The notes: generated from the letters alone by a model not told the origin. DNA of 64,000 nucleotides from JABDOU01 sp041567895 (GCA_041567895.1 JBFGAX010000005.1:1-64000), one strand, 5' to 3'. Positions 1-8,784 are shown, counted from the stretch's first letter. Numbers and translations are program-made.

Positions 1-627
1 CGCGAGGACTTTGCCGGCAATGCGATGCACCTCCATCTCTCGCTCTTCGAAGGGGAGGACAACGCGTTCTATGCACCGGACGGCGAACTGAGTCCTGTTG
101 CGGAGCACTTCATTGCAGGTCTGCTGATCCATGCCAGAGAGATCACAGCCGTAACGAACCAATGGGTCAACTCGTACAAGCGACTCAATGGTGGATTCGA
201 GGCGCCAAGCTGGGCCACGTGGGGCCACAACAACGAATCAGCTCTCGTGCGAGTACCGACGCCAAAACGTGACAAACCCGATTCCGTGAGGGTCGAGTAT
301 CGGGCTCCCGACCCCGCCTGCAACCCTTACCTGGCACTGGCGGTCATCCTCGCTGCGGGCCTCAAGGGCATTCGAGATGAGTACGTTCTCGATCCAGAGG
401 TGTCTGGAAACGTCACCGAGATCGCGACCAACCCCGACTCCAAGATCCAGCATCTACCCACCACCCTGTCAGACGCTGTCGATGCCATGGAACAGTCTGC
501 ACTGGTTCGAGAGACGCTCGGCGACCACGTGTTCACCTGGTTCATTCGGAATAAGCGCAAAGAATGGATTCGATACAACCAGCATGTTTCGCAGTTCGAA
601 CTGGACGAATACCTTCCTCTGTTGTAA
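1..627 (+). CDS. glnA: Glutamine synthetase, type I, C-terminal part (5' end outside window)
   Basis: The frame is open from base 1 and encodes the C-terminal 208 residues of a GS-I enzyme, which makes glutamine from glutamate, ammonia and ATP. Visible are the GNAMHLHLSLF segment (family G-x-G-M-H-x-H) and a NESALVRVP segment like the N-R-S-A-x-x-R-x-P active-site loop. The protein ends in an EWIRYNQHVSQFELDEYL-type tail. I see no NLYDLPPE adenylylation motif, so it resembles the short GS-I-alpha type rather than the adenylylated beta type. Its TAA stop shares one base with the ATG of the next gene, a GlnR-like regulator. It could be a GlnA paralogue rather than the main enzyme. Confidence 0.9.
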   Translation, partial: REDFAGNAMHLHLSLFEGEDNAFYAPDGELSPVAEHFIAGLLIHAREITAVTNQWVNSYKRLNGGFEAPSWATWGHNNESALVRVPTPKRDKPDSVRVEYRAPDPACNPYLALAVILAAGLKGIRDEYVLDPEVSGNVTEIATNPDSKIQHLPTTLSDAVDAMEQSALVRETLGDHVFTWFIRNKRKEWIRYNQHVSQFELDEYLPLL

Positions 628-1280
628 TGGACCTCGTCGCTGTTTTCCCGCCCCATGCTCGACCGGAGGTGACAGACGCTCTCCTCCAGAGCGGTTTCAG
701 GCCGGTACCTGTCACATCAGCCGAGGACGTGGTCGTCTCTCAGCCTGGAGAGGGGTGGGCACTCGTGCTCCTCGATCTGGCGGACGATGCGCGAAAGGCG
801 CTCGAAGTCGGTGAGGAAGTCTCCCGCCTGACGGGTATTCCCGTGCTGGCCATCTGCCGGGACGATCAGATGGACGCAATCGTTGAGGCCGACTTCCTCA
901 CCGATTTCTCGCGAGAAGATGGGCTGAATCGCGAGCTCGAAGTTCGGCTACACCGCATCGCTGGATCCGATGACGGCTCTTCCGGCGTCGAGATCATCTC
1001 CCACAAAGATCTGGTGCTCAATCTCGGCACGTATCAGGGCGCCATCGGAGGAGTTCCGGTCGACCTCACATTCATGGAGTACGAACTGCTTCGATTCTTC
1101 GTCACCAATCCCGGGCGTGTGTGGTCTCGTGAGCAAATCCTCTCGAAGGTCTGGGGCTACGACTACTACGGGGGATCGCGAACGGTAGATGTTCACGTCC
1201 GCCGGTTGCGCGTGAAACTGGGGGAAGAGCGCGCCTCGTGGATTTCGACGGTTCGAAGCGTTGGCTACCGGTTCAACTGA
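627..1280 (+). CDS. glnR: GlnR-like orphan response regulator (OmpR/PhoB winged helix)
   Basis: This 217-residue protein has a weakly conserved receiver-like half (about 1-112) and an OmpR-type DNA-binding half (about 122-217). The WGYDYYGGSRTVDVHVRRLR segment is very close to that of actinobacterial GlnR, the global nitrogen regulator that acts without a partner kinase. The receiver keeps an Asp in ALVLLDLADD but lacks the usual acidic pocket at its N-terminus, as expected for an atypical receiver. I chose the ATG at 627 because it overlaps the glnA stop (TAATG); an upstream in-frame start at 564 would lie inside glnA. Overlap with glutamine synthetase suggests co-translation and a nitrogen role. 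Confidence 0.85.
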   Translation: MDLVAVFPPHARPEVTDALLQSGFRPVPVTSAEDVVVSQPGEGWALVLLDLADDARKALEVGEEVSRLTGIPVLAICRDDQMDAIVEADFLTDFSREDGLNRELEVRLHRIAGSDDGSSGVEIISHKDLVLNLGTYQGAIGGVPVDLTFMEYELLRFFVTNPGRVWSREQILSKVWGYDYYGGSRTVDVHVRRLRVKLGEERASWISTVRSVGYRFN

Positions 1281-1400
1281 CATCCACGCAATTCGGGCGC
1301 GCCTTCCGTCGGCGTCTTCCGAGCATCGGTGACCATTTGGTGCAATGATGCTCGACTTATTGCGGAGTACGCCGATGCATGATTCCGACAAGGAGGGCGT

Positions 1401-1598
1401 ATGGAATACTCAGCACACGATGAAGTCGCGTGGTCGCTGATGGATTTTGGGCCGACGAGTTTTACGGTCGACCGCTCAACGGCCGCTGACCGGGACAAGG
1501 TCGTGGTCGACCATCTGATCGTCGAGACGCTGAAGAACCGGTTTGAGCGAACAGCTGTCGAGGTACCAACGGACCTCATGGGTTTGCACTACCTGTAG
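1401..1598 (+). CDS. Small protein of unknown function (65 aa)
   Basis: A short acidic soluble protein with no domain I recognise. It is probably real because the ATG is preceded by a near-perfect Shine-Dalgarno, AAGGAGG at 1390-1396, and it fills the gap between glnR and the convergent ridA. No membrane segment, signal peptide or cysteine is visible. It ends 12 bases before the ridA stop. Its place after glnA-glnR may mean a link to nitrogen control, but that is only positional. Confidence 0.6.
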   Translation: MEYSAHDEVAWSLMDFGPTSFTVDRSTAADRDKVVVDHLIVETLKNRFERTAVEVPTDLMGLHYL

Positions 1599-1610
1599 CC
1601 CAGGTGGTCC

Positions 1611-1991
1611 CTAACGAGCGGCGATCGCTTCTATCTCAACGAGAAAATCTCGTGGCAGGCGCGCAACCTCTACGGTAGAACGAGCGGGAGCTTCAGATCC
1701 CACGAACTCGCCATACACCTCGTTCACGGAGGCGAAGTCATCCATGTCCTTGAGGAAGATTGTGGTCTTGACGACGTCCGTGAGTTCGAGCCCCAAATCC
1801 TCGAGAATCACAGTGAGATTCGTCATGACGACCCGCGCCTGGTCGGCAGCGGTCTCGCCGGCAGGTTGACCTGTGGCGGGGTCGAAGGCAACCTGACCGG
1901 AGATGAATACGAACCCGTTGGCCTCGGAAGCAATTGAATACGGGCCGATCGCAGCTGGACCGCGTGTGACCTCTGGAAGCGAGCGGGGCAT
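1611..1991 (-). CDS. ridA: RidA family reactive intermediate deaminase
   Basis: RidA proteins hydrolyse reactive enamine/imine intermediates made by PLP enzymes. The 126-residue length is typical, as are the N-terminal AIGPYS motif, FISGQVAFDP, and a central Arg in ARSTVEVARLP. I start at the ATG at 1991, giving MPRSLPEVTRGPAAIGPYS; the longer frame to 2126 would run through the upstream gene. It lies 4 bases after the stop of the A-type Fe-S protein, so the two are probably co-transcribed. Confidence 0.9.
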   Translation of the reverse strand: MPRSLPEVTRGPAAIGPYSIASEANGFVFISGQVAFDPATGQPAGETAADQARVVMTNLTVILEDLGLELTDVVKTTIFLKDMDDFASVNEVYGEFVGSEAPARSTVEVARLPRDFLVEIEAIAAR

Positions 1992-1995
1992 TACC

Positions 1996-2316
1996 TCAGC
2001 AGAAGCTGTTGCCACACCCGCAGGTGCGTTGCACGTTCGGATTGTTGATGGCGAACCCGGCCCCCTGGAGTCCGTCGCGATAGTCGACTTCTGCCCCCGT
2101 GAGGTGCTCGGCGCTTGCCGAGTCAACGACCACCTTCACGCCCTCGAACTCGGCGACGGTGTCGTTGGTGTCGATCTCTGAATCGAAGAACATATCGTAC
2201 GAGAATCCTGAACAGCCACCTGGCCGCACCGCAATTCGTAACGCCAGCGAATCGTCGCCCTCATCGGTGATCAGTTGCTTGACTTTGAGAGCCGCTGGGG
2301 AGGTAAGGGTGATCAT
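1996..2316 (-). CDS. erpA: HesB/IscA/ErpA family iron-sulfur cluster insertion protein
   Basis: A 106-residue A-type carrier that passes Fe-S clusters to apo-enzymes. The three family cysteines are C35 in GGCSG and C99 and C101 in TCGCG; an extra cysteine, C106, is the last residue. Length fits the family. It is divergent from Mrp, another Fe-S maturation factor, across a 175-bp intergenic region that must hold both promoters. Whether it is functionally ErpA, IscA or SufA cannot be told from sequence alone, so the symbol is tentative. Confidence 0.88.
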   Translation of the reverse strand: MITLTSPAALKVKQLITDEGDDSLALRIAVRPGGCSGFSYDMFFDSEIDTNDTVAEFEGVKVVVDSASAEHLTGAEVDYRDGLQGAGFAINNPNVQRTCGCGNSFC

Positions 2317-2491
2317 GTCGACGTTTCTCCAATCGGATGCATCTGACGGTTTGGCGATTCGGGTGCCGTTTCCCGGCTGTTCACCAGAATAAGCGTAGAA
2401 CTTATCAGAGTATACGTCGTCATTTGAGATTCTTCCTTGAGAGATCGACAGCGGGTCTCACTCAACAACGTGCGCCCGATACCATGGGGAC

Positions 2492-3634
2492 GTGGAATCC
2501 GTCGAAACTCGAATCGAGCAAGCGTTGCGCGGCGTCATCGACCCCGAACTGGGGGCCGATATTGTCGACCTCGGCATGGTCAAACGCGTAGTAGTCACTG
2601 ACGGCACCGCGACCATTGGTGTTGCGCTGACAATCGCCGCCTGTCCGCTCCGCGACCAGATCGAGCAGGACGTGAAACGAAAAGTTCTTGCACTGCCTGA
2701 GATTCGTGAAGTGCAGGTTGAGGTGTCCGCCATGACCGGCGACGAAAAGGCCGAGATCATGAGCAAGGCCCGATGGAAGGCTCGTGAGGACGCCGAACCC
2801 ACCATGATTCACCCTTCAACCCGGGTCATCGCCATCAGTAGTGGAAAAGGGGGGGTCGGCAAGAGCTCGACCTCGGTCAATCTGGCAGTCGCGCTTGCAC
2901 AACGTGGTCTCCGTGTCGGACTCCTTGACGCCGATATATGGGGCTTTTCCGTGCCGCGCATGCTTGGCATTGGAGACGTGCGGCTCGAGGCGAACGACGA
3001 CGCCCAGATCGTCCCTGTCCAAGCCCACGGTCTCGACGTGGTTTCAACCGGGCTACTGATTGATGACGAAGACAAGGCACTCATGTGGCGGGGCCTCATG
3101 TTGTCGAAGGCGCTCGAACAGTTTTTGACGGACGTCGCATGGCAAACTCTCGACTACCTCGTGATTGACATGCCCCCTGGAACCGGCGACATTCAGATGG
3201 CACTCTCGCGGCTCCTACCGCAGGCCGAAATGGTGGTAGTGACGACTCCCCAACGGGCGGCGCAAAAGGTCGCAAGCCGCGTGGCCGATATGGCCAGACG
3301 TTCGTTCATGCCAGTCATTGGGGTCTTGGAAAACATGTCTGGATTCACGACCGAGGATGGAAGGCATTACAAACTATTTGGCGAAGGTGGAGGCCAGGAA
3401 CTCGCCGATGACCTGGGCGTCCCGCTCATAGGCCAGGTTCCATTGGATCCCTTCATCGTCGAGGCAGGCGACAGCGGCGTACCTCTGGTCATAAGCCATC
3501 CCGACAGCCCGGCCGCGGCCGCCCTCGTCAACGTTGCCAAGCGCCTCGTCGAGCTCATCCCTCCGGCCGAAGACGAGACGTGCACAGCCAGAATCGATCG
3601 ATTGATCGAAGGTCTCCAGCGGATCAGCACCTGA
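2492..3634 (+). CDS. mrp: Mrp/ApbC family Fe-S cluster carrier ATPase
   Basis: A 380-residue cytosolic P-loop protein that binds and transfers Fe-S clusters. Residues about 1-85 form a MIP18/DUF59 domain (GVIDPELGADIVDLGMV); the ATPase follows with the deviant Walker A SGKGGVGKSS near residue 116 and the DMPPGTGD motif. The start is the GTG at 2492; a nearby ATG at 2484 is out of frame. The divergent A-type carrier next to it supports a shared role in Fe-S assembly. Confidence 0.92.
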   Translation: MESVETRIEQALRGVIDPELGADIVDLGMVKRVVVTDGTATIGVALTIAACPLRDQIEQDVKRKVLALPEIREVQVEVSAMTGDEKAEIMSKARWKAREDAEPTMIHPSTRVIAISSGKGGVGKSSTSVNLAVALAQRGLRVGLLDADIWGFSVPRMLGIGDVRLEANDDAQIVPVQAHGLDVVSTGLLIDDEDKALMWRGLMLSKALEQFLTDVAWQTLDYLVIDMPPGTGDIQMALSRLLPQAEMVVVTTPQRAAQKVASRVADMARRSFMPVIGVLENMSGFTTEDGRHYKLFGEGGGQELADDLGVPLIGQVPLDPFIVEAGDSGVPLVISHPDSPAAAALVNVAKRLVELIPPAEDETCTARIDRLIEGLQRIST

Positions 3635-3753
3635 CCCGTCGTAGCTCCAACACCTCTCGCAAGTACTGTTTTCAGCCACAAAGTGTGGGGCGACACGCAT
3701 GGAGCGCGAAAAGACAAAGTAGTAGAGTTCGGCACGACCACTCAGCGTGAACT

Positions 3754-3852
3754 ATGTTGAGGCTAAGAACCGTATCGATTGCGGAGCTGACCGATACGAC
3801 AAAGCGCTACGAGACGTACGAAAAGGATGACGAGGCGAGGGGAATGCAGTGA
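3754..3852 (+). CDS. Possible 32-residue ORF overlapping the next start
   Basis: An ATG at 3754 opens a 32-codon frame ending in TGA at 3850-3852, which overlaps the GTG start of the DUF4956 gene as GTGA. Such overlap is common for coupled genes in this window. Its VSIAELTDTTKRYETYEKDD stretch loosely recalls the N-terminus of VTC-type polyphosphate polymerases, a family often next to DUF4956 genes, so it could be a remnant or a leader peptide. No clear ribosome site precedes it, so it may be chance. Confidence 0.25.
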   Translation: MLRLRTVSIAELTDTTKRYETYEKDDEARGMQ

Positions 3853-4610
3853 TAGATGACGCGGTGGCGGGCTTATTGCTCGGACTATTACTCAATGTGG
3901 TGTCGATGACGGTGCTGATGATGATTGCCCATCGACTTCTGGCGGAGCGACCCGAGATCATGTTCATGCTCGGCATCATCAACGTCGTGGTGTTCGGAAT
4001 CGCCTACACCATGCTGCACGTTTCCCTCGGAGTCGGCGCGGCGTTTGGACTCTTCGCGTTGTTTGGCATTCTGCGGTTTCGGACGGGCACCCTCGGCGTC
4101 GCCGAGATGTCACTTCTCTTTGCAGCCCTCTCGTTAGCCGTCGTGAACTCGTCCGGTCCTTCGGGTCTCACGCTCACGGAGCTCTTTGTCATCAATGCCA
4201 GCATTGTGATGGCGCTGGCGGTCGGTTTTCACATCCTCTTCAGTCGAAATTCGGGCACGGACCTCCAGATCACCAAGGTCACCTACGACCGGCTCGACCT
4301 TCTGGCGAACGGTAGAGCTGAAGCTCTGCGACGTGACCTGGGAAAGCGCACCGGCCTCGACATCGTCGCCCTAGATATTCAAGGCATTGATCTTTCGACA
4401 AGTACCGCCATCCTGCGGATCTCTCATTCCGTTGATCCGTTGTCGGGAGCTTCGATTGCCAAAACGCCGTTCACCGAACACGACGAACATCTTGAGACGC
4501 AGCCGGACGCGGGACCCAACGGCGAGACTCGGACCGTCGTCGATCTACGGGCTCGTAGTGATCTCAATGGATCCCGAAGCAAGTCGTTCCCGCGCGACAA
4601 CGGCCGCTGA
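3849..4610 (+). CDS. DUF4956 family membrane protein
   Basis: A 253-residue protein with about four or five hydrophobic segments in residues 5-135, including the FGILRFRTGTLGVAEMS segment typical of DUF4956, followed by a soluble C-terminal domain. In other bacteria DUF4956 genes sit beside CotH kinase and VTC-domain polyphosphate polymerase genes; neither intact gene is present here. The GTG start at 3849 is preceded by GAGGGGAA. Function unknown. Confidence 0.75.
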   Translation: MIDDAVAGLLLGLLLNVVSMTVLMMIAHRLLAERPEIMFMLGIINVVVFGIAYTMLHVSLGVGAAFGLFALFGILRFRTGTLGVAEMSLLFAALSLAVVNSSGPSGLTLTELFVINASIVMALAVGFHILFSRNSGTDLQITKVTYDRLDLLANGRAEALRRDLGKRTGLDIVALDIQGIDLSTSTAILRISHSVDPLSGASIAKTPFTEHDEHLETQPDAGPNGETRTVVDLRARSDLNGSRSKSFPRDNGR

Positions 4611-4633
4611 CGCCGGACCGACTCGGTCCCCGA

Positions 4634-5377
4634 CTACCAACTCCGAAGCGGTACGGTGCCTTCGTCCATCAAATACGAAAGATGGGTGCGAACGGAGCCT
4701 TCGGCTGCAATATGAAGGGCAGGATTGAGACCTGGATACACGAACGCACGTATGGCCTCGACGGTATCTGCTCCCGATTCGATGGCCGACACGATCTGAT
4801 CGTTGCGTGTGAGCCTGTGCTCGATGACTTCCTGTAACCGGGCCCGCGGCTGCTCAATCACCGGACCGTGACCCGGATAGAGTGCATCAAAGTCGAGAGC
4901 CGACAGTCTCTCGAGCGTATCGAGGTACGCCGTCAGGTTCTCAATGATCACCGTGGATTCACCCATCAGAACGTCTCCGATGAATCCAACGCCGTCATGA
5001 GCGAACGTCACCGAGTCGTTGGTATGGCCGGGAGTGTGGATACATGTGAGCACCTCTCCGCCGACTTCAATGTCCATCTCGTCCGAAATCAACCGTTTTG
5101 CATCGAAGGGAGGATTGGGATCCATGGCGAACACCGGAGCGGCAAACCGGCTAGCCAATGACTCGGCCGCGGGAGCGTGATCGGGATGATGATGGGTGAC
5201 GAGTACGCCGCCGACCTCGCGTTCACCTACGGCAGCAGCCACGTTCTCCATGTGGTCTGGCATGATCGGGCCGGGGTCGATCACCACGACCTGGCTACCG
5301 AGTTCGAGAACATAAGTGTTGGTTCCCGGTCCGGTGTATGCCGAAGGGTTGTTCGCCAACACGATCGATATCGTCAT
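4634..5377 (-). CDS. Metallo-beta-lactamase fold hydrolase (LACTB2-like)
   Basis: A 247-residue MBL-fold protein. The metal motif is THHHPDHAPAAE (H-x-H-x-D-H), with further ligands in TPGHTNDS, FIGDVLMG and YPGHGP. The N-terminal TGPGTNTYVL and a C-terminal winged-helix-like tail resemble LACTB2-type nucleases and hydrolases; the substrate is unknown. The ATG at 5377 overlaps the selB stop as ATGA, so it is translationally coupled to selB and may be part of the same operon. Confidence 0.85.
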   Translation of the reverse strand: MTISIVLANNPSAYTGPGTNTYVLELGSQVVVIDPGPIMPDHMENVAAAVGEREVGGVLVTHHHPDHAPAAESLASRFAAPVFAMDPNPPFDAKRLISDEMDIEVGGEVLTCIHTPGHTNDSVTFAHDGVGFIGDVLMGESTVIIENLTAYLDTLERLSALDFDALYPGHGPVIEQPRARLQEVIEHRLTRNDQIVSAIESGADTVEAIRAFVYPGLNPALHIAAEGSVRTHLSYLMDEGTVPLRSW

Positions 5378-7155
5378 GGCGTCGATTGTATGACGACTCG
5401 AACATCGCCTTGTCGTTTCGTGATGCCCTTGTCGTCTAGCCACTCGAGCATCGGGACGGCATGACGTCGCGTGACGCCGAGCGAGTCACGAAAATCCGAA
5501 ACCGTGAATGGCTCTGTGAACGATCGGACTCGATCGATGAGCGCCCGCAATGTGTCCGGCAAGTAGAAGACGCCATCGGCTAGCTCCTCGATCTCACCCC
5601 GGCGCACAAGTGCGTGTACCAGTTCCCGATCAACTCCAAGGTCCGAAATCTTGCCGGGCGCGAAGCCATCGGCTTCGAGTTTTCTCCGGGCTGTTTGCCA
5701 GGCGAGCTCCTGGTCCTCACTGAACGAACCTGCGAAGTCTGCTGTCATGATCGCAGCCCCGGATTCTGACAGTTTGTCGCTCCAATCGACCATCGATTCG
5801 AGCACCGCTTGATCGATGTCCAACCGACTCGCCAAACTGGCCTTGGGTATGCCAGGTCTCAACGGGTTCGCCTTGTGGTACGTCCGGGTGATGTCGATTG
5901 CCCGCAGCTCCTGAGATTTGGCCCATGATCTCGAGAACAACCATTTACCCGCCGCGATGGCGTTCGTATCTGTCCCTCCTCCGGAGTGGGCTGCCAGCCG
6001 CTCGAAGGTTTCGACACCACGTGAGTTCAACAACGACCGGGCCCGATCATCCGCGGTGTTGATGGGTGCCGAGGCCAACGAGGTATCGGGTCGTCTCGCA
6101 GGCGAGGGATCGAGGACAAGGCCGCCGGCCACCACCATCCGTCTACCGGCGTCAAAGAGTACGAACCTATCGCCGGTTTCCGTCGGGACCGCGGCCGGAA
6201 GCGTGATCAGCGCCAAACCGGTCTTCTCAATCGAGCCGTGCAGCGGGCGAACCCGGCACAACCAGGCACCCGATCCCAGGTGCACAGAGAACGCTCCTCG
6301 CGACGTGATCGCGTCGTCGATGTTGCGCACGGTCTCCAATTGCACCAACAGTCGTGAAGACGGCGCCCAGGCGCCGCTTTGTCCTAGCATTGCCCCTCGC
6401 TTGAGATCGTGGTGATCCACGCCCACGAGGTTCACCGCAGTTCTGTTTCCGGGAGCGACTGTCGAGCGCGGTTCGTCGTGACTGTGCAGCCCCCGAACCC
6501 GCACCTCCCGTTCCAGCGGCCAGATCCACACCCTGTCGTCTATCGACAGCGCACCACCGGTGAGGGTACCGGTTACCACCGTTCCGGCGCCCGCAACCGG
6601 AAACACGCGGTCGACCCACAGTCTGGGCCGTTGCACATCTGATACTCCCGCCTTCGACACCGCCGCATCCAGTTCTTGCCGGAGCGCGTCGAGCCCGGCT
6701 CCGGACGTCGCGGATATCAACACCACGGGCGAGCCCTCGGCCCCGGTGCCCGCCACCATGTCTTCAATCTCCATTCGAGCCAGCTCGGCAGTTTCACCAT
6801 CGACCAGATCCACCCTGCTCAGAGCTATGACGATGTTCTCGATCCCGACGGCATCAAGCACGGCGAGGTGCTCTTCGGTCTGAGGCATCCAGCCCTCGTC
6901 AGCCGCCACGACGAGCAACCCGACATCGATCGACTCAATGCCGGCCAGCATGTTCTTCAAGAACTTCTCGTGCCCCGGAACATCTACGAATCCGACCTCG
7001 ATTCCACTCGGCAGCGTGGTCCAGGCGAAACCGAGATCGATCGTGAGTCCTCTGCGTTTTTCCTCATCCCAGCGATCGGGATCGCGTCCCGTGAGTGCAG
7101 TAACCAGCGTCGACTTTCCGTGATCGACGTGGCCCGCGGTTCCGATTACGGGCAT
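5374..7155 (-). CDS. selB: Selenocysteine-specific translation elongation factor SelB
   Basis: SelB delivers Sec-tRNA(Sec) to UGA codons marked by a SECIS element. The 593-residue protein has an EF-Tu-like GTPase (GHVDHGKS near residue 8, DVPGHEKF near 58), two beta-barrel domains and C-terminal winged helices (from about 400) that bind SECIS RNA. The base-recognition motif reads SRVD where N/T-K-x-D is usual. The ATG is 3 bases after the selA stop. No tRNA-Sec or clear selenoprotein gene is visible in this window. Confidence 0.95.
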   Translation of the reverse strand: MPVIGTAGHVDHGKSTLVTALTGRDPDRWDEEKRRGLTIDLGFAWTTLPSGIEVGFVDVPGHEKFLKNMLAGIESIDVGLLVVAADEGWMPQTEEHLAVLDAVGIENIVIALSRVDLVDGETAELARMEIEDMVAGTGAEGSPVVLISATSGAGLDALRQELDAAVSKAGVSDVQRPRLWVDRVFPVAGAGTVVTGTLTGGALSIDDRVWIWPLEREVRVRGLHSHDEPRSTVAPGNRTAVNLVGVDHHDLKRGAMLGQSGAWAPSSRLLVQLETVRNIDDAITSRGAFSVHLGSGAWLCRVRPLHGSIEKTGLALITLPAAVPTETGDRFVLFDAGRRMVVAGGLVLDPSPARRPDTSLASAPINTADDRARSLLNSRGVETFERLAAHSGGGTDTNAIAAGKWLFSRSWAKSQELRAIDITRTYHKANPLRPGIPKASLASRLDIDQAVLESMVDWSDKLSESGAAIMTADFAGSFSEDQELAWQTARRKLEADGFAPGKISDLGVDRELVHALVRRGEIEELADGVFYLPDTLRALIDRVRSFTEPFTVSDFRDSLGVTRRHAVPMLEWLDDKGITKRQGDVRVVIQSTP

Positions 7156-7158
7156 CGA

Positions 7159-8472
7159 TCAGCCGCAGACGGTCGCGACTGCGGAAGCGAGCATGGCGTC
7201 GTCGGCCTCGTCTACTGTGCGCACGTCGAGGAAGAGGTCGCCGTCGGATCGCCGTGTGACGATCGGCGGATCATGATCCAGCAACGAACGCCAGCGCCTA
7301 TCTGTTCCGGGACCGGGAATTCGAACAACAGGTCCGACGATTTCCAGTCCGGGAAGGGTTCCTCCCCCTGCAACCGACGAGGCGGATATCACATCGCCAA
7401 AACCGTCAGCGATTCGATCCGCTCGTTTGCGCAATACGTCTTGGGTGGCACCCGCCATCGACCACAACGGAACATCGGCTCCGTTTCCATTTGCATACAA
7501 GTCGAGCGTTGCAGCCAATCCGGCAAGTATGCCGCTCGAGCAACGCACGGCTCTGGCGGCGGGGTGCGCACGTAGACGGTCTATCAACTTGGTCCGCCCC
7601 ACAACGATGCCGGCTTGCGGTCCCCCTAGCAGTTTGTCTCCTGAAAACATCACGAGGTCGGCACCGGCTCCGACAACCTGCCGCACCCCCGGTTCGTCCT
7701 GCAACCAGTCCGGTGCGCCTCCCGGCATCCACGGTGCGGTTTGATCGAGGAGTCCGCTTCCCACGTCGGCGAAAAAGTGGATCCCTCTCTTTTTGGACAA
7801 GCGCGCTATGTCCTCATACGCCGCCTCGGCCACGAACCCCGAGGTCCGATAGTTGGACGGATGGACTTTGAGCACGGCAGCCGTGTCACCGTCGATCGCC
7901 CTGTCATAGTCCTCCAGATGGGTTTTGTTGGTGGTGCCGACCTCGACGAGCACGGTGCCCGTTGCTGCCATGAGCTCGGGCAATCGATACGATCCACCAA
8001 TCTCGATGAGCTCCCCCCGTGAGACCGGCACTTCGCGACCCTGGCACAGTGCAGCCAGGCTCAGATACAGACCGGCTGCGTTGTTGTTGACGACCAGCGC
8101 CGCCTCGGCGCCGGTGAGCTTGACGAGGAGATCGTGCACGTAGCCAGCCCGGTCTCCCCTCGATCCATCAACCAGCTTCAATTCTGCATTGCTGTAGCCA
8201 CCCCCGACTTGCTCCATTGCCCGTATTGCCGATTGGTGAAGGGGAGCCCGACCGAGGTTGGTGTGAAGAAGTACGCCTGTTGCGTTGATGACCCTCACGG
8301 GTTTGCGTCGTTGCCAATCCTTGCCGTGGGACTCCGCCAGAACTACCGGATCCGACCCGTCTTCCCGCGCTTGATCGATAGCCGCGCGTGCTATTTCAAC
8401 CCGGATCAGATGGGGAAGAGATTCCGGTAGCTGCCTGGAGAGAGCGTCAACCGAGGGAAGCCGATTCAACAT
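7159..8472 (-). CDS. selA: L-seryl-tRNA(Sec) selenium transferase SelA
   Basis: SelA is a PLP enzyme that converts Ser-tRNA(Sec) to Sec-tRNA(Sec) using selenophosphate. The 437-residue length fits the bacterial family. The motifs INATGVLLHTNLGRAPL, NNNAAGLYLSL and FSGDKLLGGPQAG are all seen; the Lys in the last binds PLP. It starts at ATG 8472, 27 bases after the whiB stop, and is followed at 3 bases by selB. Confidence 0.96.
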   Translation of the reverse strand: MLNRLPSVDALSRQLPESLPHLIRVEIARAAIDQAREDGSDPVVLAESHGKDWQRRKPVRVINATGVLLHTNLGRAPLHQSAIRAMEQVGGGYSNAELKLVDGSRGDRAGYVHDLLVKLTGAEAALVVNNNAAGLYLSLAALCQGREVPVSRGELIEIGGSYRLPELMAATGTVLVEVGTTNKTHLEDYDRAIDGDTAAVLKVHPSNYRTSGFVAEAAYEDIARLSKKRGIHFFADVGSGLLDQTAPWMPGGAPDWLQDEPGVRQVVGAGADLVMFSGDKLLGGPQAGIVVGRTKLIDRLRAHPAARAVRCSSGILAGLAATLDLYANGNGADVPLWSMAGATQDVLRKRADRIADGFGDVISASSVAGGGTLPGLEIVGPVVRIPGPGTDRRWRSLLDHDPPIVTRRSDGDLFLDVRTVDEADDAMLASAVATVCG

Positions 8473-8499
8473 GGGTCCAGCGTAGAGGCGAGATCGGGT

Positions 8500-8784
8500 T
8501 TAGTGCTGAGACCGGCGAATTGCGGCGGCCGCCCTGCGCCGCTCGCTCTCGGTGAACCCACCCCAGATGCCATACGGCTCACGAATCGTGAGGGCATACT
8601 CGCGACAGTCGTCGATGACAGGGCAAACTGCACAAATGGCCTTGGCGCGCCCTTCCCGCCGTTCACGCTCGTCTTTTCGCTCAGCGGAAGACGGCGGAAA
8701 GAACAAGCTCGCCTGGCCACCGGTGCACAACGCATCCTCTTGCCATTGCCGATCGGACGCGTAGAGCACCCGTCTCTCCCTCAT
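8500..8784 (-). CDS. whiB: WhiB family iron-sulfur transcriptional regulator
   Basis: A 94-residue WhiB-like protein, a family confined to Actinobacteria and their phages. Four cysteines (C20, C51, C54, C60) would bind a [4Fe-4S] cluster, followed by the family turn YGIWGG at 71-76 and a basic tail (RRRAAAAIRR) for DNA or sigma contact. It is the first gene of a minus-strand run whiB-selA-selB-MBL. Which WhiB class it belongs to is not clear. Confidence 0.93.
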   Translation of the reverse strand: MRERRVLYASDRQWQEDALCTGGQASLFFPPSSAERKDERERREGRAKAICAVCPVIDDCREYALTIREPYGIWGGFTESERRRAAAAIRRSQH

